The notes beneath the pieces are model-generated. The model was given only the letters and a program-made list of their open reading frames with translations. It searched no databases and was not told the origin of the DNA. From NCBI GenBank assembly GCA_017792345.1, contig CP051228.1, positions 1,736,001 to 1,800,000 on the forward strand: a DNA stretch of 64,000 nucleotides. The letters are read 5' to 3'. Position 1 is the first letter of the stretch, and each line of letters starts with the position of its first letter. Below are positions 1-8,451 of this stretch, piece after piece. Position numbers and translations under genes: made by a program. The DNA comes from Mesoflavibacter sp. (GTDB lineage Bacteria > Pseudomonadota > Alphaproteobacteria > UBA8366 > Aestuariispiraceae).

Positions 1-105
1 AATCAGGTTCCAGACATCCGAACCGTCGTCCATCGTCGGCTTGCGAAAGACGAGGCCATCCGCCTCAACACCCTGATTTCCGTCCATTATGCCGTCGCGA
101 GGCAT
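1..105 (-). CDS. ectA: EctA, diaminobutyrate acetyltransferase (5' end only)
   Basis: Only the first 35 codons lie in the window; the rest runs off the left edge. EctA acetylates L-2,4-diaminobutyrate with acetyl-CoA, the second committed step of ectoine synthesis in the cytoplasm. The visible residues include FRKPTMDDGSDVWNLI (positions 20-35), which matches the conserved N-terminal start of the EctA GNAT domain. The ATG at 105 was chosen because a GGAGG lies seven bases upstream; an in-frame ATG at 87 has no such site. The gene is divergent from the MarR-type regulator at 380, as in many ectoine loci. I am fairly sure of the family although only a tenth or so of the protein is visible. Confidence 0.75.
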   Translation of the reverse strand, partial: MPRDGIMDGNQGVEADGLVFRKPTMDDGSDVWNLI

Positions 106-128
106 AGTTTCCTCCAAAAAGTTCCCGC

Positions 129-151
129 ATTAATTTGATGTACAAAGTAAT
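129..151. promoter_or_regulatory. Palindromic operator upstream of ectA
   Basis: The 23 bases read ATTA-N-TTTG-N5-CAAA-N-TAAT, an inverted repeat whose eight defined bases per arm all pair. It lies 24 bases upstream of the ectA start in the 274-base gap shared with the MarR-family gene. The size and symmetry fit a dimeric winged-helix repressor such as EctR. The link to that protein is inferred from position. The rest of the gap is AT-rich compared with its surroundings and must hold both divergent promoters, but I could not assign -10 and -35 boxes with confidence. Confidence 0.55.
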
Positions 152-379
152 AAGATTTCGCGTGAGCGCAACCCCGTCGAGCCAGAAACTCCAGAAAAAA
201 TTGCTCAATTACAGCATGTTGGCAGAGTTCCCTTACCCTCGAATGATCTGAAACCCGCATAGAATGGGCGATTCCTGGGTCTGATATTTCGTTTGCTAAA
301 CTAATTATCTTTTTGTGAAACCGACGGCGCGGAGTAGATTTCGTGCCATCAGGACAGATGCCGCACATCAGGAGGCCGC

Positions 380-865
380 ATGGACCCAAAGGCACGTCAC
401 GCCGTCACCGTGTTGCGCCAAATTCTGCGCGCGACGGAAGCCTATGACCGGATCGTCACCCGCGATACGGGCTTAACGTCGTCGCAACTGCTCATGGTTC
501 AGATTCTGGACGATGTCGGCGAGGCTTCGGCGGGCATGCTGGCGACGCGCATGGGGATTTCCCAGGCCACGATCACCAGCCTGTTGCACAAGCTGGAGAG
601 CAAGGGGCTGATCGCCCGAAAGCGCGGCGATACGGACCGGCGGCAGGTCTGGCTGTCGCTGACCGATGCCGGACGCACCACCCTGGCGCAGGCGCCCGAA
701 GGGTTGCAGACCAAGTTCGGCACCCGCTTCTCCTCCCTACCGGATTGGGAGCAATCCATGCTGATCGCGGGGTTGGAGCGGGTCGCCTCGCTGCTGGACG
801 CCGAGAATATCGACGCCTCCGCCGTCCTTACCATCGGCGAATTGGGCGGCGAACAGCCGGGTTAG
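380..865 (+). CDS. ectR: MarR-family regulator, EctR-like
   Basis: A 161-residue winged helix-turn-helix protein of the MarR family. The recognition helix is near residues 59-75 (GISQATITSLLHKLESKG) and the wing near 80-94 holds the family signature DTDRRQVW. The flanking N- and C-terminal helices would form the dimer interface. The ATG at 380 has a GGAGG five bases upstream. It is divergent from ectA, and MarR-type EctR proteins are known to repress ectABC in halotolerant methylotrophs and other proteobacteria, so it probably controls the ectoine genes through the palindrome at 129-151. The ligand or salt signal cannot be read from sequence. The gene symbol rests on context as much as on sequence. 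Confidence 0.7.
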   Translation: MDPKARHAVTVLRQILRATEAYDRIVTRDTGLTSSQLLMVQILDDVGEASAGMLATRMGISQATITSLLHKLESKGLIARKRGDTDRRQVWLSLTDAGRTTLAQAPEGLQTKFGTRFSSLPDWEQSMLIAGLERVASLLDAENIDASAVLTIGELGGEQPG

Positions 866-883
866 GGTGACTGCAGGTCACTG

Positions 884-922
884 CAGCCCCGTCATTCAGC
901 CCCGTCATTCAGCCCCGTCATT
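884..922. repeat. Three tandem copies of a 13-base unit
   Basis: The unit CAGCCCCGTCATT occurs three times head to tail at 884-896, 897-909 and 910-922. The last copy runs straight into the REP-like palindrome at 921-1002. The unit contains CCCGTCATT, the edge of that palindrome, so the array probably arose by slippage at the repeat boundary. Confidence 0.9.
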
Positions 923-1002
923 CCGGCGAAAGCCGGAATCCAGGGCCGCCGGCACACTCTATGCCTTATCCTCTGGACCCCGGCTTTCGCCGGGGTGACG
1001 GG
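914..1002. repeat. REP-like paired palindromes (type A)
   Basis: Two GC-rich hairpins face each other. The first is CCGGC-GAAA-GCCGG near 923-936 and the second is CCCCGGC-TTTC-GCCGGGG at 978-995. Their outer edges (GTCATTCC...GAATCCAG and CTGGACC...GGTGACGGG) are inverted copies, so the whole element could fold into one long stem. Related pairs occur at 36682-36791, 43018-43101 and 47400-47482, always between genes. Here it separates the convergent ectR-like gene and gshB and may act as a bidirectional terminator. Confidence 0.85.
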
Positions 1003-1028
1003 TCTTGAGGAAAAGTCCGACCAGCCCC

Positions 1029-1970
1029 CTATAGCCGCGCCTCGATCGCGTCCCAGACCAGGCCGGCCAGGTTGGAGCCGTCATAACGGTCGATTTCCTG
1101 AATGCCGGTGGGGGAGGTGACGTTGATTTCCGTCAGCTTGTCGCCGATCACGTCGATGCCGACGAAAATCAGGCCGCGCTCCTTCAACAGCGGACCGATC
1201 GCCTCGCAGATCTTGTGTTCGGCGGGGGTGATGCCGGATTTGTCCGGCCGGCCACCGACATGCATGTTCGACCGCGCCTCGCCCTCTGCCGGGACGCGGT
1301 TGATGGCGCCGACCGCCTTGCCGTCGACCAGAATGATGCGCTTGTCGCCCTGACGGACCTCGGGCATGTAGCGCTGCACCATCACCGGCTCGCGGCTTTG
1401 TGCCTCGAACATCTCCATCAACGAGTTCAGATTGCTGTCTTCCGGGCGCAGATGGAATACGCCGGCCCCGCCATTGCCGTAGAGCGGTTTGACGATGATA
1501 TCGCCGAACTCCTTGCGAAACGCACGGATCGCGGCCCGGTCCCGGGTGATCATGGTTTCCGGCATCAGGTCCGGAAAATGCGTCACCAGCAGCTTTTCCG
1601 GCGCATTGCGGACATGCGCCGGGTCATTCACCACCAGGGTCTCCGGATGAACATGCTCCAGAATGTGGGTCGCGGTGATGTAGCCCATATCGAAGGGCGG
1701 ATCCTGACGCATCAGGATCACGTCGACATCCGAACGCAGATCCAGCACACGCGGTTCGCCGAAGGTGAAATGGTTCCCTTTCTCGCGCCGCAGTTCCATT
1801 GGATGGGCCGTGGCGGTCACGCGCCCCCGGTCATAGGTCAACGCCATGGGCAGATAGTGGAACAGGCTGTGTCCGCGCGCCTGCGCCTCAAGTCCCAGAG
1901 CGAAACTGGAATCCCCGTTGATATCGATCGGCCCAACCGGGTCCATCTGGATGGCGACGCGCAGGCTCAT
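1029..1970 (-). CDS. gshB: Glutathione synthetase
   Basis: Ligates glycine to gamma-glutamylcysteine with ATP, the last step of glutathione synthesis in the cytoplasm. The 313-residue length is normal for the GshB family. The N-terminal substrate domain begins [18 protein letters not shown], typical of the family. The ATP-grasp part shows [12 protein letters not shown] (161-172), [10 protein letters not shown] (208-217), the NMHVGG loop (235-240) and the metal-binding EINVTSPTG (281-289). The open frame extends 67 codons further upstream without homology, so the ATG at 1970 giving [10 protein letters not shown] is preferred. It lies downstream of the SirB1-like, DolP-like and YraN genes on the same strand, a neighbourhood common for gshB in alphaproteobacteria. 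Confidence 0.95.
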   Translation of the reverse strand: MSLRVAIQMDPVGPIDINGDSSFALGLEAQARGHSLFHYLPMALTYDRGRVTATAHPMELRREKGNHFTFGEPRVLDLRSDVDVILMRQDPPFDMGYITATHILEHVHPETLVVNDPAHVRNAPEKLLVTHFPDLMPETMITRDRAAIRAFRKEFGDIIVKPLYGNGGAGVFHLRPEDSNLNSLMEMFEAQSREPVMVQRYMPEVRQGDKRIILVDGKAVGAINRVPAEGEARSNMHVGGRPDKSGITPAEHKICEAIGPLLKERGLIFVGIDVIGDKLTEINVTSPTGIQEIDRYDGSNLAGLVWDAIEARL

Positions 1971-2020
1971 TCTTGTTTTCCTCCCGAAACGGTCCCGGAT
2001 TCTCCCAGGAAACCGGCGGT

Positions 2021-2887
2021 TCAGTTCAGCTTTTCGCGCAGCTCCCCGACCAGCGCCTCGGCTTCCCGGCGCGGCTCGCTGCGTGTTTCCTTGGCGATAT
2101 AGGTTTCGAACGCATCGATGGCGGTGCGCGTCTTGCCGATATGGGCATTCATCAGCCCGGCCTCCCGCCACAGCGAGATCCGATCCGGCGCCAGCATCAG
2201 CATGGAATCGACGATGTTCAGCGCTTCTTCGACCCGGCGGGCCTGGATCAGGCGCAGTTTGATATTGTTCTGCAGCCGTATCAGCACGTCCCGGTCCGAG
2301 ATCGCGTCGTAATGCGCGGCCTCCAGCTCCGCCCCCGCGCCCGATGTGGCCTTCAGCAACGCACGCAGGGCGGGGGCATCCAGCGCGACCCCGCCATGGA
2401 ACGGATCGACGATCAGTCTTTCGCCGGGCGCGTCGAGACGCAGCAGGAAATGGCCGGGAAAATCGAGACCGTGCATCTCCCAGCCCTGGGACCGGGCGAG
2501 ATGCAGCATCAGGATGCCAAGCGCAACCGGCAGGCCTTTGCGCCGGTCGATCACCCGGATCATGTTGGCATTCTGCAGATCGTCGTAGGTATCTGCGTCC
2601 CCGGCATAGCCATGCAGGCCGAACAGGACGTGATTCAGCGCCGCCAGACGCAGTTCGGCATCGTCCGCCTCTCCGGCCGCCGCCGCCAGATCCCGCTCCA
2701 TCCGCGCGATATGGTCGCGGTACCCGGCAAGCCGCTCCGTCGGCGCATCGAAGGCGGCGAGCGCCAGCGCGCCGTCGAGAATATCCAGGGCACCGTCCCC
2801 GGCTTCGGCCAGACGGCGCAGCGTCGCCTCCGCCCAGGCCTCTCCGCCGGACGCGTCCTGGTCGCCGATGTCGTCGTCCTGGGTCAC
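2021..2887 (-). CDS. SirB1-like transglutaminase-fold protein with TPR-like tail
   Basis: A 288-residue protein of the SirB1/YchA family. The central part (about residues 95-160) has the family pattern [19 protein letters not shown], then [12 protein letters not shown] and [11 protein letters not shown], a transglutaminase-like fold. The C-terminal third (about 195-280) is helical and resembles a pair of TPR units. No signal peptide is seen, so it should be cytoplasmic. The start codon is GTG at 2887 with AGGA eight bases upstream, four bases after the stop of the DolP-like gene, so the two are probably cotranscribed; gshB follows 50 bases later. The biochemical function of the family is not settled and I do not assign one. 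Confidence 0.8.
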   Translation of the reverse strand: MTQDDDIGDQDASGGEAWAEATLRRLAEAGDGALDILDGALALAAFDAPTERLAGYRDHIARMERDLAAAAGEADDAELRLAALNHVLFGLHGYAGDADTYDDLQNANMIRVIDRRKGLPVALGILMLHLARSQGWEMHGLDFPGHFLLRLDAPGERLIVDPFHGGVALDAPALRALLKATSGAGAELEAAHYDAISDRDVLIRLQNNIKLRLIQARRVEEALNIVDSMLMLAPDRISLWREAGLMNAHIGKTRTAIDAFETYIAKETRSEPRREAEALVGELREKLN

Positions 2888-2891
2888 CCGG

Positions 2892-3527
2892 TTATTCCTG
2901 CGCCTTCTGCTCGGCCAGCCGCTTCAAAAGCGCGACCCGTTCCGGCGAATCCTTGATCAGGACATACGACACGACCCGGCGGACGCGCTCGATCGTGCGC
3001 GCATGGGCGATGACACGATCCAGTTCGGCCTGATTCTGCGCGATTCCCATCAGATAGAGCGTGCCGCCGGTGGCGTCGGCAATGTAGTTCACGGCCTGGA
3101 CGTCGCGGTCCAGGGTCACGGCGAGATCCAGCGCACTTTCGATCTTCAGGTCGTAACCGGTGTTGATGACCCCGACATCGGCGCCGATCAGCACCTCGTT
3201 GATCACCTCGACCACCCCTTCGGTCTGCCAGGTGGATTCGACCACCCGCACGCGGTCTTCGGCGTTCGGCACCACGCCGGTCAGCAGCACGCGCCCTTCG
3301 ACGACGGTCACATCGACCCGCTGAAAGGTTTCGAAATCCGCGTCGATCACCTTTTTCTGGATCGACAGTTCCGTGCTCTTGTCGGACAGGGCCTGTTCGA
3401 AGCCGCGTTCCTGCATGGCGGTCGACCCGGCCATCGCGGCGCCGCCGATGGCGACCCCGACCGGTGTGCAGGCGGTGTTGAGGGCGACGAGACCCAACAG
3501 GGCGAAGGCTGTCAGCAGACGGGACAT
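2892..3527 (-). CDS. dolP: BON-domain lipoprotein, DolP/YraP-like
   Basis: A 211-residue outer-membrane lipoprotein candidate: the signal peptide ends in the lipobox LNTAC with the acylated cysteine at residue 20. Two BON domains follow, at about 55-120 (with VEGRVLLTGVVPNAEDRVRV) and 125-195 (with GGTLYLMGIAQNQAELDRV), as in E. coli DolP, which supports outer-membrane integrity and binds anionic phospholipid. Its position next to yraN and the LpoA-like gene repeats the yraM-yraN-yraP order of enterobacteria, which supports the assignment. The ATG at 3527 was chosen because it begins the signal peptide; the longer open frame upstream has no homology. Confidence 0.85.
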   Translation of the reverse strand: MSRLLTAFALLGLVALNTACTPVGVAIGGAAMAGSTAMQERGFEQALSDKSTELSIQKKVIDADFETFQRVDVTVVEGRVLLTGVVPNAEDRVRVVESTWQTEGVVEVINEVLIGADVGVINTGYDLKIESALDLAVTLDRDVQAVNYIADATGGTLYLMGIAQNQAELDRVIAHARTIERVRRVVSYVLIKDSPERVALLKRLAEQKAQE

Positions 3528-3670
3528 TCTGAATCCTCTGAATGGCGAGGGGCCGGCCGGGACGGCGCGGACGGCGGGATTGTGTCGGACCAAAAGTAGG
3601 ATGCGTCGCCGCCGCCCGCAATGGTCCGCGCCGGATCGACGGTTTTTCCCGTCCGCACCGGGTCGATCCC

Positions 3671-4063
3671 TCACCCCTGGGGCCGCCACGCATCCGGCAG
3701 GTGCCTGGGAAGCCGGCGCGGCGCGACGGCAATCAGATCGAAGCGCAGATCCGCATCCGCCGCATCCCGCCGATGGCCCAGCCACCATTGCGCCGCCCGC
3801 TCGATGCGCCGGCACTGAACCGGGGTCAGTGCCTGCAGCGCCAGGGTCAGATCGTCCCGCGCCTTGACCTCGATGAAGGCGATCACGGCGCCGCGGCGCG
3901 CGATCAGATCGATCTCGCCCAGCGGGGTTTTCGCCCGGCGCGCCAGAACGCGGTATCCTTTCGCCCTCATCCACCAGGCGGCGAGGAATTCGGCACCCCG
4001 CCCGCGCCGTTCGGCCGCCTGCCGCCCCGGCCGGTCCGTCCCGCCGCGCCGCCACGCCCTCAC
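3671..4063 (-). CDS. yraN: YraN family (UPF0102) nuclease-like protein
   Basis: A 130-residue protein of the YraN family, which has an endonuclease-like fold related to Holliday-junction resolvases. The conserved features are GRGAEFLAAWWMRAKGYRVL (21-40), then GEIDLI (49-54) and FIEVKAR (63-69). D52, E65 and K67 match the metal-binding D-ExK arrangement of the fold. In E. coli the neighbours are lpoA and dolP, as here. The usual alphaproteobacterial partner rsmI is not found between yraN and the divergent LpoA-like gene. The substrate is not known; the family call is solid. Confidence 0.88.
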   Translation of the reverse strand: MRAWRRGGTDRPGRQAAERRGRGAEFLAAWWMRAKGYRVLARRAKTPLGEIDLIARRGAVIAFIEVKARDDLTLALQALTPVQCRRIERAAQWWLGHRRDAADADLRFDLIAVAPRRLPRHLPDAWRPQG

Positions 4064-4259
4064 GCCGCGGCCCCAATCGGTCGGCGCCCAGAAAAAGTCA
4101 AAATCCGGCCATGGCGATTACCGGAAATCGGGGTAAGTAGATCAAGATGCGCGCTTATGGCCCGGACCGGCCCGACCGGCGCGCCGATCAGTTTACTTGC
4201 CCGGATACGGCTTCTATCCTGTCCGGGCGCAGCCAGCGCGATGCGGGAGCCCGTAGACC

Positions 4260-5774
4260 ATGTTGCCTTTGCCATCGGCTGAAAAAGCCTTTCCCTGTCG
4301 GACCATCGCGTCGCGGACGGGCGCGATGATCGCGGTCTGCGCGGCCCTTATCCTGAGCGCCTGCGGTCCCGGCGGTCAATCGCCGACCGTGACCCTGCCG
4401 CCCAGCAGCACCACGCCGCAGCCGGGCGCCGTCGGACAAAGCGGCGATGCGCCGGAAGGCGCGCCGGCCATCGGTGGCGCGTTGACCCATCCGGGTGTCG
4501 GATCGCTGGCGCTGGGCGATTCTTCCCTCCTGGACCCGCCGCCCGATGCCGTACGGACGGTCGACGGTATTCCGGTCGCGATTCTGGTACCGCTCACGGG
4601 CCGCTTGGCCGGGCCGGGGAACGCGCTGTTGGAAGGCGCCCAGATGGCGCTCTTCGACGTCCGTAACACGGAAGTCCGCCTTGTCCCCATCGATACCGGC
4701 GGCAATGCGCTGGGCGCCGAACAGGCAGCCCGGGAAGCCGTGCAGCGCGGCGCCAAGCTGATCGTCGGACCCTTACTGGCTGAATCGGTGTCCGCTGTCC
4801 GCCCGATTGCCGAGGCAGCCGGGATCAAGGTCGTCGCCTTTTCCAATTCCAGCCGGGTCGCCGGCGGCCCGGTCTTCCTGGCCGGTTTCGCGCCGGAGGA
4901 GCAGGTCGACGCCATCGTCGCCCATGCCATGGCGGAGGGCCGGCGGAAATTCGCCATTCTGGCGCCGTCGAACGATTACGGGAATGTCTCCGTCGACGCC
5001 CTGCGCGACGCCGTGACCCAGCGCGGCGGAGAGTTCTCCCGTGTCGCCTTCTATGATCCGGAGGCGCTTGATTTTTCCGACCAGATTCAGCGCATTTCCG
5101 ATTATCAATCCCGCGTACAGGCGCTGGCCCAACAGCGCGCGGAGTTGCAGGCAATCGGCGACGAAGCGTCCAAGCGCGCGCTGAAGCGCCTGGAAATCCT
5201 GGAAACCTGGGGCGATCCTCCGTTCGACGCACTGCTTTTGCCGGTGCTGCAGCCGCAGACGCTGCAGATCCTGTCGGCCCAACTGGCCTATTACGACGTC
5301 GACCAGCCAGCCGTGCGCATTCTTGGCCTGCAGCGCTGGGACAGTTTTCCGGCGCTCGCCTCCGAGCCCGGCCTGATTGGCAGCCGCTATCCGGCCGCGC
5401 GGTCCAGCTTCCGGGAGCGCTTCGACCAGCGTTTTGCCCAGCTTTACGGCCATCCGCCGTCGGAATTGTCCGCCCTGGCCTATGACGTCACCGCCGTCGC
5501 CGCCTCCCTGGCCGGGGATGGCCGCCGCCCGCCGAAATACGATGTCGCGACACTGACGAATCCGGATGGGTTTATCGGCGCGGAGGGCCTGTTCCGGTTC
5601 ACCGAAAATGGCCTGGCCCAGCGCAGTTTCGCGATCATGGAAGTGCGGCAGTCGGGCGTGGCGCTGATTCAGGAGGCACCGGCCAGTTTCGACCTACCTC
5701 AGCCTGCCCTGACCCCGCCCGGACTGCCCTCAGCGGACCAGCCGGGAACGGTGCCGCCCCTCCCCAGTTCCTGA
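4260..5774 (+). CDS. Penicillin-binding protein activator, LpoA-like lipoprotein
   Basis: A 504-residue periplasmic lipoprotein. The N-terminus has a hydrophobic stretch ending in the lipobox ILSAC (cysteine about residue 35), followed by a Pro/Gly-rich linker. From residue 100 to about 450 it has a periplasmic-binding-protein fold of the branched-chain amino-acid type, opening with IPVAILVPLTGRLAGPG. This matches the C-terminal domain of LpoA (YraM), which activates PBP1A at the outer membrane; the N-terminal TPR domain of the enterobacterial protein is absent, as usual in alphaproteobacteria. It is divergent from yraN. An in-frame ATG at 4326 would give a shorter signal peptide and is a possible alternative start. 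Confidence 0.8.
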   Translation: MLPLPSAEKAFPCRTIASRTGAMIAVCAALILSACGPGGQSPTVTLPPSSTTPQPGAVGQSGDAPEGAPAIGGALTHPGVGSLALGDSSLLDPPPDAVRTVDGIPVAILVPLTGRLAGPGNALLEGAQMALFDVRNTEVRLVPIDTGGNALGAEQAAREAVQRGAKLIVGPLLAESVSAVRPIAEAAGIKVVAFSNSSRVAGGPVFLAGFAPEEQVDAIVAHAMAEGRRKFAILAPSNDYGNVSVDALRDAVTQRGGEFSRVAFYDPEALDFSDQIQRISDYQSRVQALAQQRAELQAIGDEASKRALKRLEILETWGDPPFDALLLPVLQPQTLQILSAQLAYYDVDQPAVRILGLQRWDSFPALASEPGLIGSRYPAARSSFRERFDQRFAQLYGHPPSELSALAYDVTAVAASLAGDGRRPPKYDVATLTNPDGFIGAEGLFRFTENGLAQRSFAIMEVRQSGVALIQEAPASFDLPQPALTPPGLPSADQPGTVPPLPSS

Positions 5775-5863
5775 TAGCCGACGCCCGGTCAGGGCTGGAA
5801 GGGCGGACCTGAAATTGCGTCTGGCCTTCCCGCACCGAATTGTCTATAAGCCGGTCCCGGTAA

Positions 5864-5940
5864 GCGCCTGTAGCTCAGCTGGATAGAGTGTCGCCCTCCG
5901 AAGGCGAAGGTCACAGGTTCGAATCCTGTCAGGCGCGCCA
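5864..5940 (+). tRNA. tRNA-Arg (anticodon CCG)
   Basis: The 77 bases fold as a complete tRNA. The acceptor stem is GCGCCTG with CAGGCGC, the D arm carries AGCTCAGCTGGATAGAG, the anticodon stem is TCGCC/GGCGA and the loop is CTCCGAA, placing anticodon CCG at 5898-5900. The T arm shows the standard GGTTCGAATCC. The 3' CCA is encoded. It reads CGG arginine codons, common in this GC-rich genome. It lies between the LpoA-like gene and convergent fabI. Confidence 0.97.
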
Positions 5941-5975
5941 TTTTCCCGACAGTTCTCCCCGTCAAACGCGTCCGT

Positions 5976-6740
5976 CTATCCGCGGACGTGAACACCGCCG
6001 TCGATATAGTGGACGCCGCCGGTGACATTGGCGGCTTCCGTGCTGGCCAGGAAGGCGGCATAGGCGCCGACATCCATCAGCGAGGCAAGCTTGCCGGTCG
6101 GGGCTTCATGTTCCGCGCGGTCCATCATGGTCTGGAAGTCGGCTATCCCCGATGCGGCGCGGGTCGGCATCGGCCCGGGGGACAGGGCGTGGACCGAAAT
6201 GCCCTTCCGGCCCAGTTCGGCCGCCAAATAGCGGGTCGCGGATTCCAGCGCCGCTTTGACCGGCCCCATGACGCCGTAATTGTCGACCACCTTTTCGGCG
6301 CCGTAATAGGACACGGTCATGCATGTGCCGCCTTCCGGCATCATCGGCTCCGCCAGTTTCGCCATGCGCAGGAAGGAATGGACCGAGATGTCCATCGCCG
6401 CCAGGAACCCGGCGCGCGAGCAATCGACCACCCGCCCGTGCAGATCCTGCTTTGGGCAGAAAGCGATGGAATGCAGGCAGATATCCAGCTGGCCCCAGCG
6501 GTCGCCGATTTCCCGGAACACCGTCGCCATCTGCAGATCGTCAGTAACGTCCAGCGGCATCAGGATCTCGGCGTCCAGCTCTTCCGCAACCGGCGCGACG
6601 AAGCGCTTGGCCTTTTCGTTCAGATAGGTGACGGCCAGATCGGCCCCCATTTCGCGAAATGCCCGGGCGCAGCCATAGGCGATGGAGTTTTCATTCGCGA
6701 TCCCGAGGATCAGCGCCTTTTTACCGGCCAAGGAATACAT
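5976..6740 (-). CDS. fabI: Enoyl-ACP reductase FabI
   Basis: NADH-dependent reduction of the enoyl-ACP double bond, the last step of each fatty-acid elongation cycle. The protein (254 residues) is an atypical short-chain dehydrogenase: GIANENSIAYG is the FabI form of the nucleotide-binding loop, HSIAFCPKQDL follows, and the catalytic region reads SYYGAEKVVDNYGVMGPVK, giving the Tyr-x6-Lys of FabI rather than the usual Tyr-x3-Lys. The C-terminus ends YIDGGVHVRG. The ATG at 6740 has GGTGAG just upstream; a GTG three codons earlier (6749) overlaps that site and is less likely. It is convergent with the tRNA gene. Some alphaproteobacteria carry several FabI copies, so this may not be the only one. 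Confidence 0.9.
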   Translation of the reverse strand: MYSLAGKKALILGIANENSIAYGCARAFREMGADLAVTYLNEKAKRFVAPVAEELDAEILMPLDVTDDLQMATVFREIGDRWGQLDICLHSIAFCPKQDLHGRVVDCSRAGFLAAMDISVHSFLRMAKLAEPMMPEGGTCMTVSYYGAEKVVDNYGVMGPVKAALESATRYLAAELGRKGISVHALSPGPMPTRAASGIADFQTMMDRAEHEAPTGKLASLMDVGAYAAFLASTEAANVTGGVHYIDGGVHVRG

Positions 6741-6830
6741 GACACTCACCCAGATCGATCAATGTTGCAGCGCAACATAGCGGGGTTTTCTGACGATTTG
6801 GAGTCGCATTGTGGCTTTGAGGGGTTGGGC

Positions 6831-7940
6831 CTAGCCGATGGCCTTGATCACCGAGGCCAGTCTTTCCGCGAAAATCGCCCGGTCCTGGGCGGTGCCTACC
6901 GTCACCCGGATACAGCGGTCCATCGGCGCGACGCCGGGCATGCGCACGAAAACGCCCGCCGCGTCCAGGGCGCGCAGAACCGCGCGGGCATATTCGCCGT
7001 CCCGTCCCATATCGATGGCGACGAAATTGGTCGCCGACGCCAGGGCACGCAAACCCAGCCGCGCGGCGGTTTCGGCATATTCGGCACGGCCGCGCGCGAC
7101 CTCCGCCACGACACCGGCGACGAAATCCGGATCGCGCAGCGAGGCGAGGGCGGCGGCCTGCGCCACACGGGTCATCTCGAAATGGTTCCGGACCTTGTTC
7201 AACCCGGTGATCAGATCGCGATGCGCGATGGTATAGCCGATCCGCAGCCCCGCCATGCCGTGGGCCTTGGAGAAGGTCCGCATCCGCATGACCTTCGGGT
7301 TTGATGTATCGATCGGCGGGGCCGTTCCGTCCGGCGCGAACTCGATATAGGCCTCGTCAAGCACCAGCACCGCGCCGTCCGGTACGCCGTCGATCAGGCG
7401 CTGCATCGTTTCGGCTTCGTACCAACTGCCCATCGGATTGTCGGGATTGGCGAAATAGCCCAGAGGCGCGCGGGTTTCGCGCATTTTTGCCAGAATTGCC
7501 TCGGGATCTTCGGCGTCATCGCGATAGGGAACGGTCTGCAGGGCCGCGCCGAAGCCGGCAACGTGATAGTTGAAGGTCGGATAGGCCCCGGCGGAGGTGA
7601 CGACCGGCGTGCCCGGTCCGGCCAGCATCCGCACCGTGTTGCCCAGAATCCCGTCGATCCCCGCACCGACAAGCACCTCCTCCGGCGCGACGCCGTGCTT
7701 TTCCGCCAGGGCGCTGCGCAGATCGTGGCTTTGCGCGTCGCCGTACCAGGCGCTGCGCGGCGCCTCGTCGATCAAGGCCTGCAGGGCTTTGGGCGACATG
7801 CCGAACGCGCTTTCATTCGCGCCGATGCGGGCGTCGAATGCCGAACCGCGCTGCCGCTCCAGGGTTTCCGGCCCGATGAAAGGGGTTGCGGCCGGCAGAC
7901 CGGCGACAAGGTCGGTGAAGGGGATTCCGGTATCCGCCAT
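6831..7940 (-). CDS. HisC-like PLP-dependent aminotransferase
   Basis: A 369-residue fold-type I aminotransferase of the histidinol-phosphate aminotransferase group. It shows GANESAFG near the N-terminus, DEAYIEF in the cofactor-binding part and TFSKAHGMAGLRIGY, where the lysine forms the Schiff base with PLP. The C-terminus has the substrate arginine motif CIRVTVGT. HisC-like enzymes transaminate histidinol phosphate or aromatic amino acids and sequence alone does not separate the two. No his, tyr or trp gene is adjacent, so I leave the substrate open. The ATG at 7940 (MADTGIPFTDL) begins the homologous region; an upstream extension looks non-coding. Confidence 0.82.
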   Translation of the reverse strand: MADTGIPFTDLVAGLPAATPFIGPETLERQRGSAFDARIGANESAFGMSPKALQALIDEAPRSAWYGDAQSHDLRSALAEKHGVAPEEVLVGAGIDGILGNTVRMLAGPGTPVVTSAGAYPTFNYHVAGFGAALQTVPYRDDAEDPEAILAKMRETRAPLGYFANPDNPMGSWYEAETMQRLIDGVPDGAVLVLDEAYIEFAPDGTAPPIDTSNPKVMRMRTFSKAHGMAGLRIGYTIAHRDLITGLNKVRNHFEMTRVAQAAALASLRDPDFVAGVVAEVARGRAEYAETAARLGLRALASATNFVAIDMGRDGEYARAVLRALDAAGVFVRMPGVAPMDRCIRVTVGTAQDRAIFAERLASVIKAIG

Positions 7941-8025
7941 GACAATCCTGCAAATTATGTGAAACCGCGTCGGAACCGCGGAGACTATCGACCGCGGCCC
8001 GGAATGCAAATCCCGTGAGGCGCGC

Positions 8026-8310
8026 TCAGCCGTCGGCGGCGTTGGGGAAGAGGGTCAGCTGCAGCAGATTGAGCTGCTGATCGTCCAGGCTGCGCGTCTC
8101 ATCCTCATAATAGGCTTCCAGGTATTCCATGAATTCCTGGTTCAGGAAGGCGTCGACGCTGAGACCCGCCCCATTGGCATCGCGCCGGACGAAGGGCGCC
8201 AGATGCGGCGGCAGGGCCAGCAGGAAGGATTCCGGCAAAGGAACGACCTTCGCCCGAGGATGACTGGACAGGGTTACCACCTTGTCGTCGTCACCGTCGT
8301 TCTGATCCAT
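8026..8310 (-). CDS. Small acidic protein of unknown function
   Basis: A 94-residue protein that I do not recognise. The start ATG at 8310 has AGGAGGG eight bases upstream, which supports translation. The N-terminus is very acidic (DQNDGDDD), followed by VVPLPESFLLALPPHLAPFV, and the C-terminal half is predicted helical and acidic. There is no signal peptide or membrane segment. It is divergent from the small membrane protein at 8452, with a 141-base gap that probably carries promoters for both. Confidence 0.6.
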   Translation of the reverse strand: MDQNDGDDDKVVTLSSHPRAKVVPLPESFLLALPPHLAPFVRRDANGAGLSVDAFLNQEFMEYLEAYYEDETRSLDDQQLNLLQLTLFPNAADG

Positions 8311-8451
8311 GGCCAGGCCCTCCTAATCCGTCACGAGCGAGTCCTATACCATGATTTGCGCGTGGCGGTAAAAAACCGAAACCGCGCCCGATCCCCCCAT
8401 AGTTTCCGGCATCGCAGATCGCCTGCGCAGATCACCCGACAGGAGTTCGCC

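Noticed and set aside
1215-2102. A 295-codon plus-strand frame opposite gshB
   Set aside because: gshB has every ATP-grasp motif. The antisense product has no family features.
5988-7304. A 438-codon plus-strand frame across fabI and the aminotransferase
   Set aside because: Both minus-strand genes have full catalytic motifs. The plus-strand product has no recognisable pattern and is rich in His, Arg and Gln, typical of a shadow frame.
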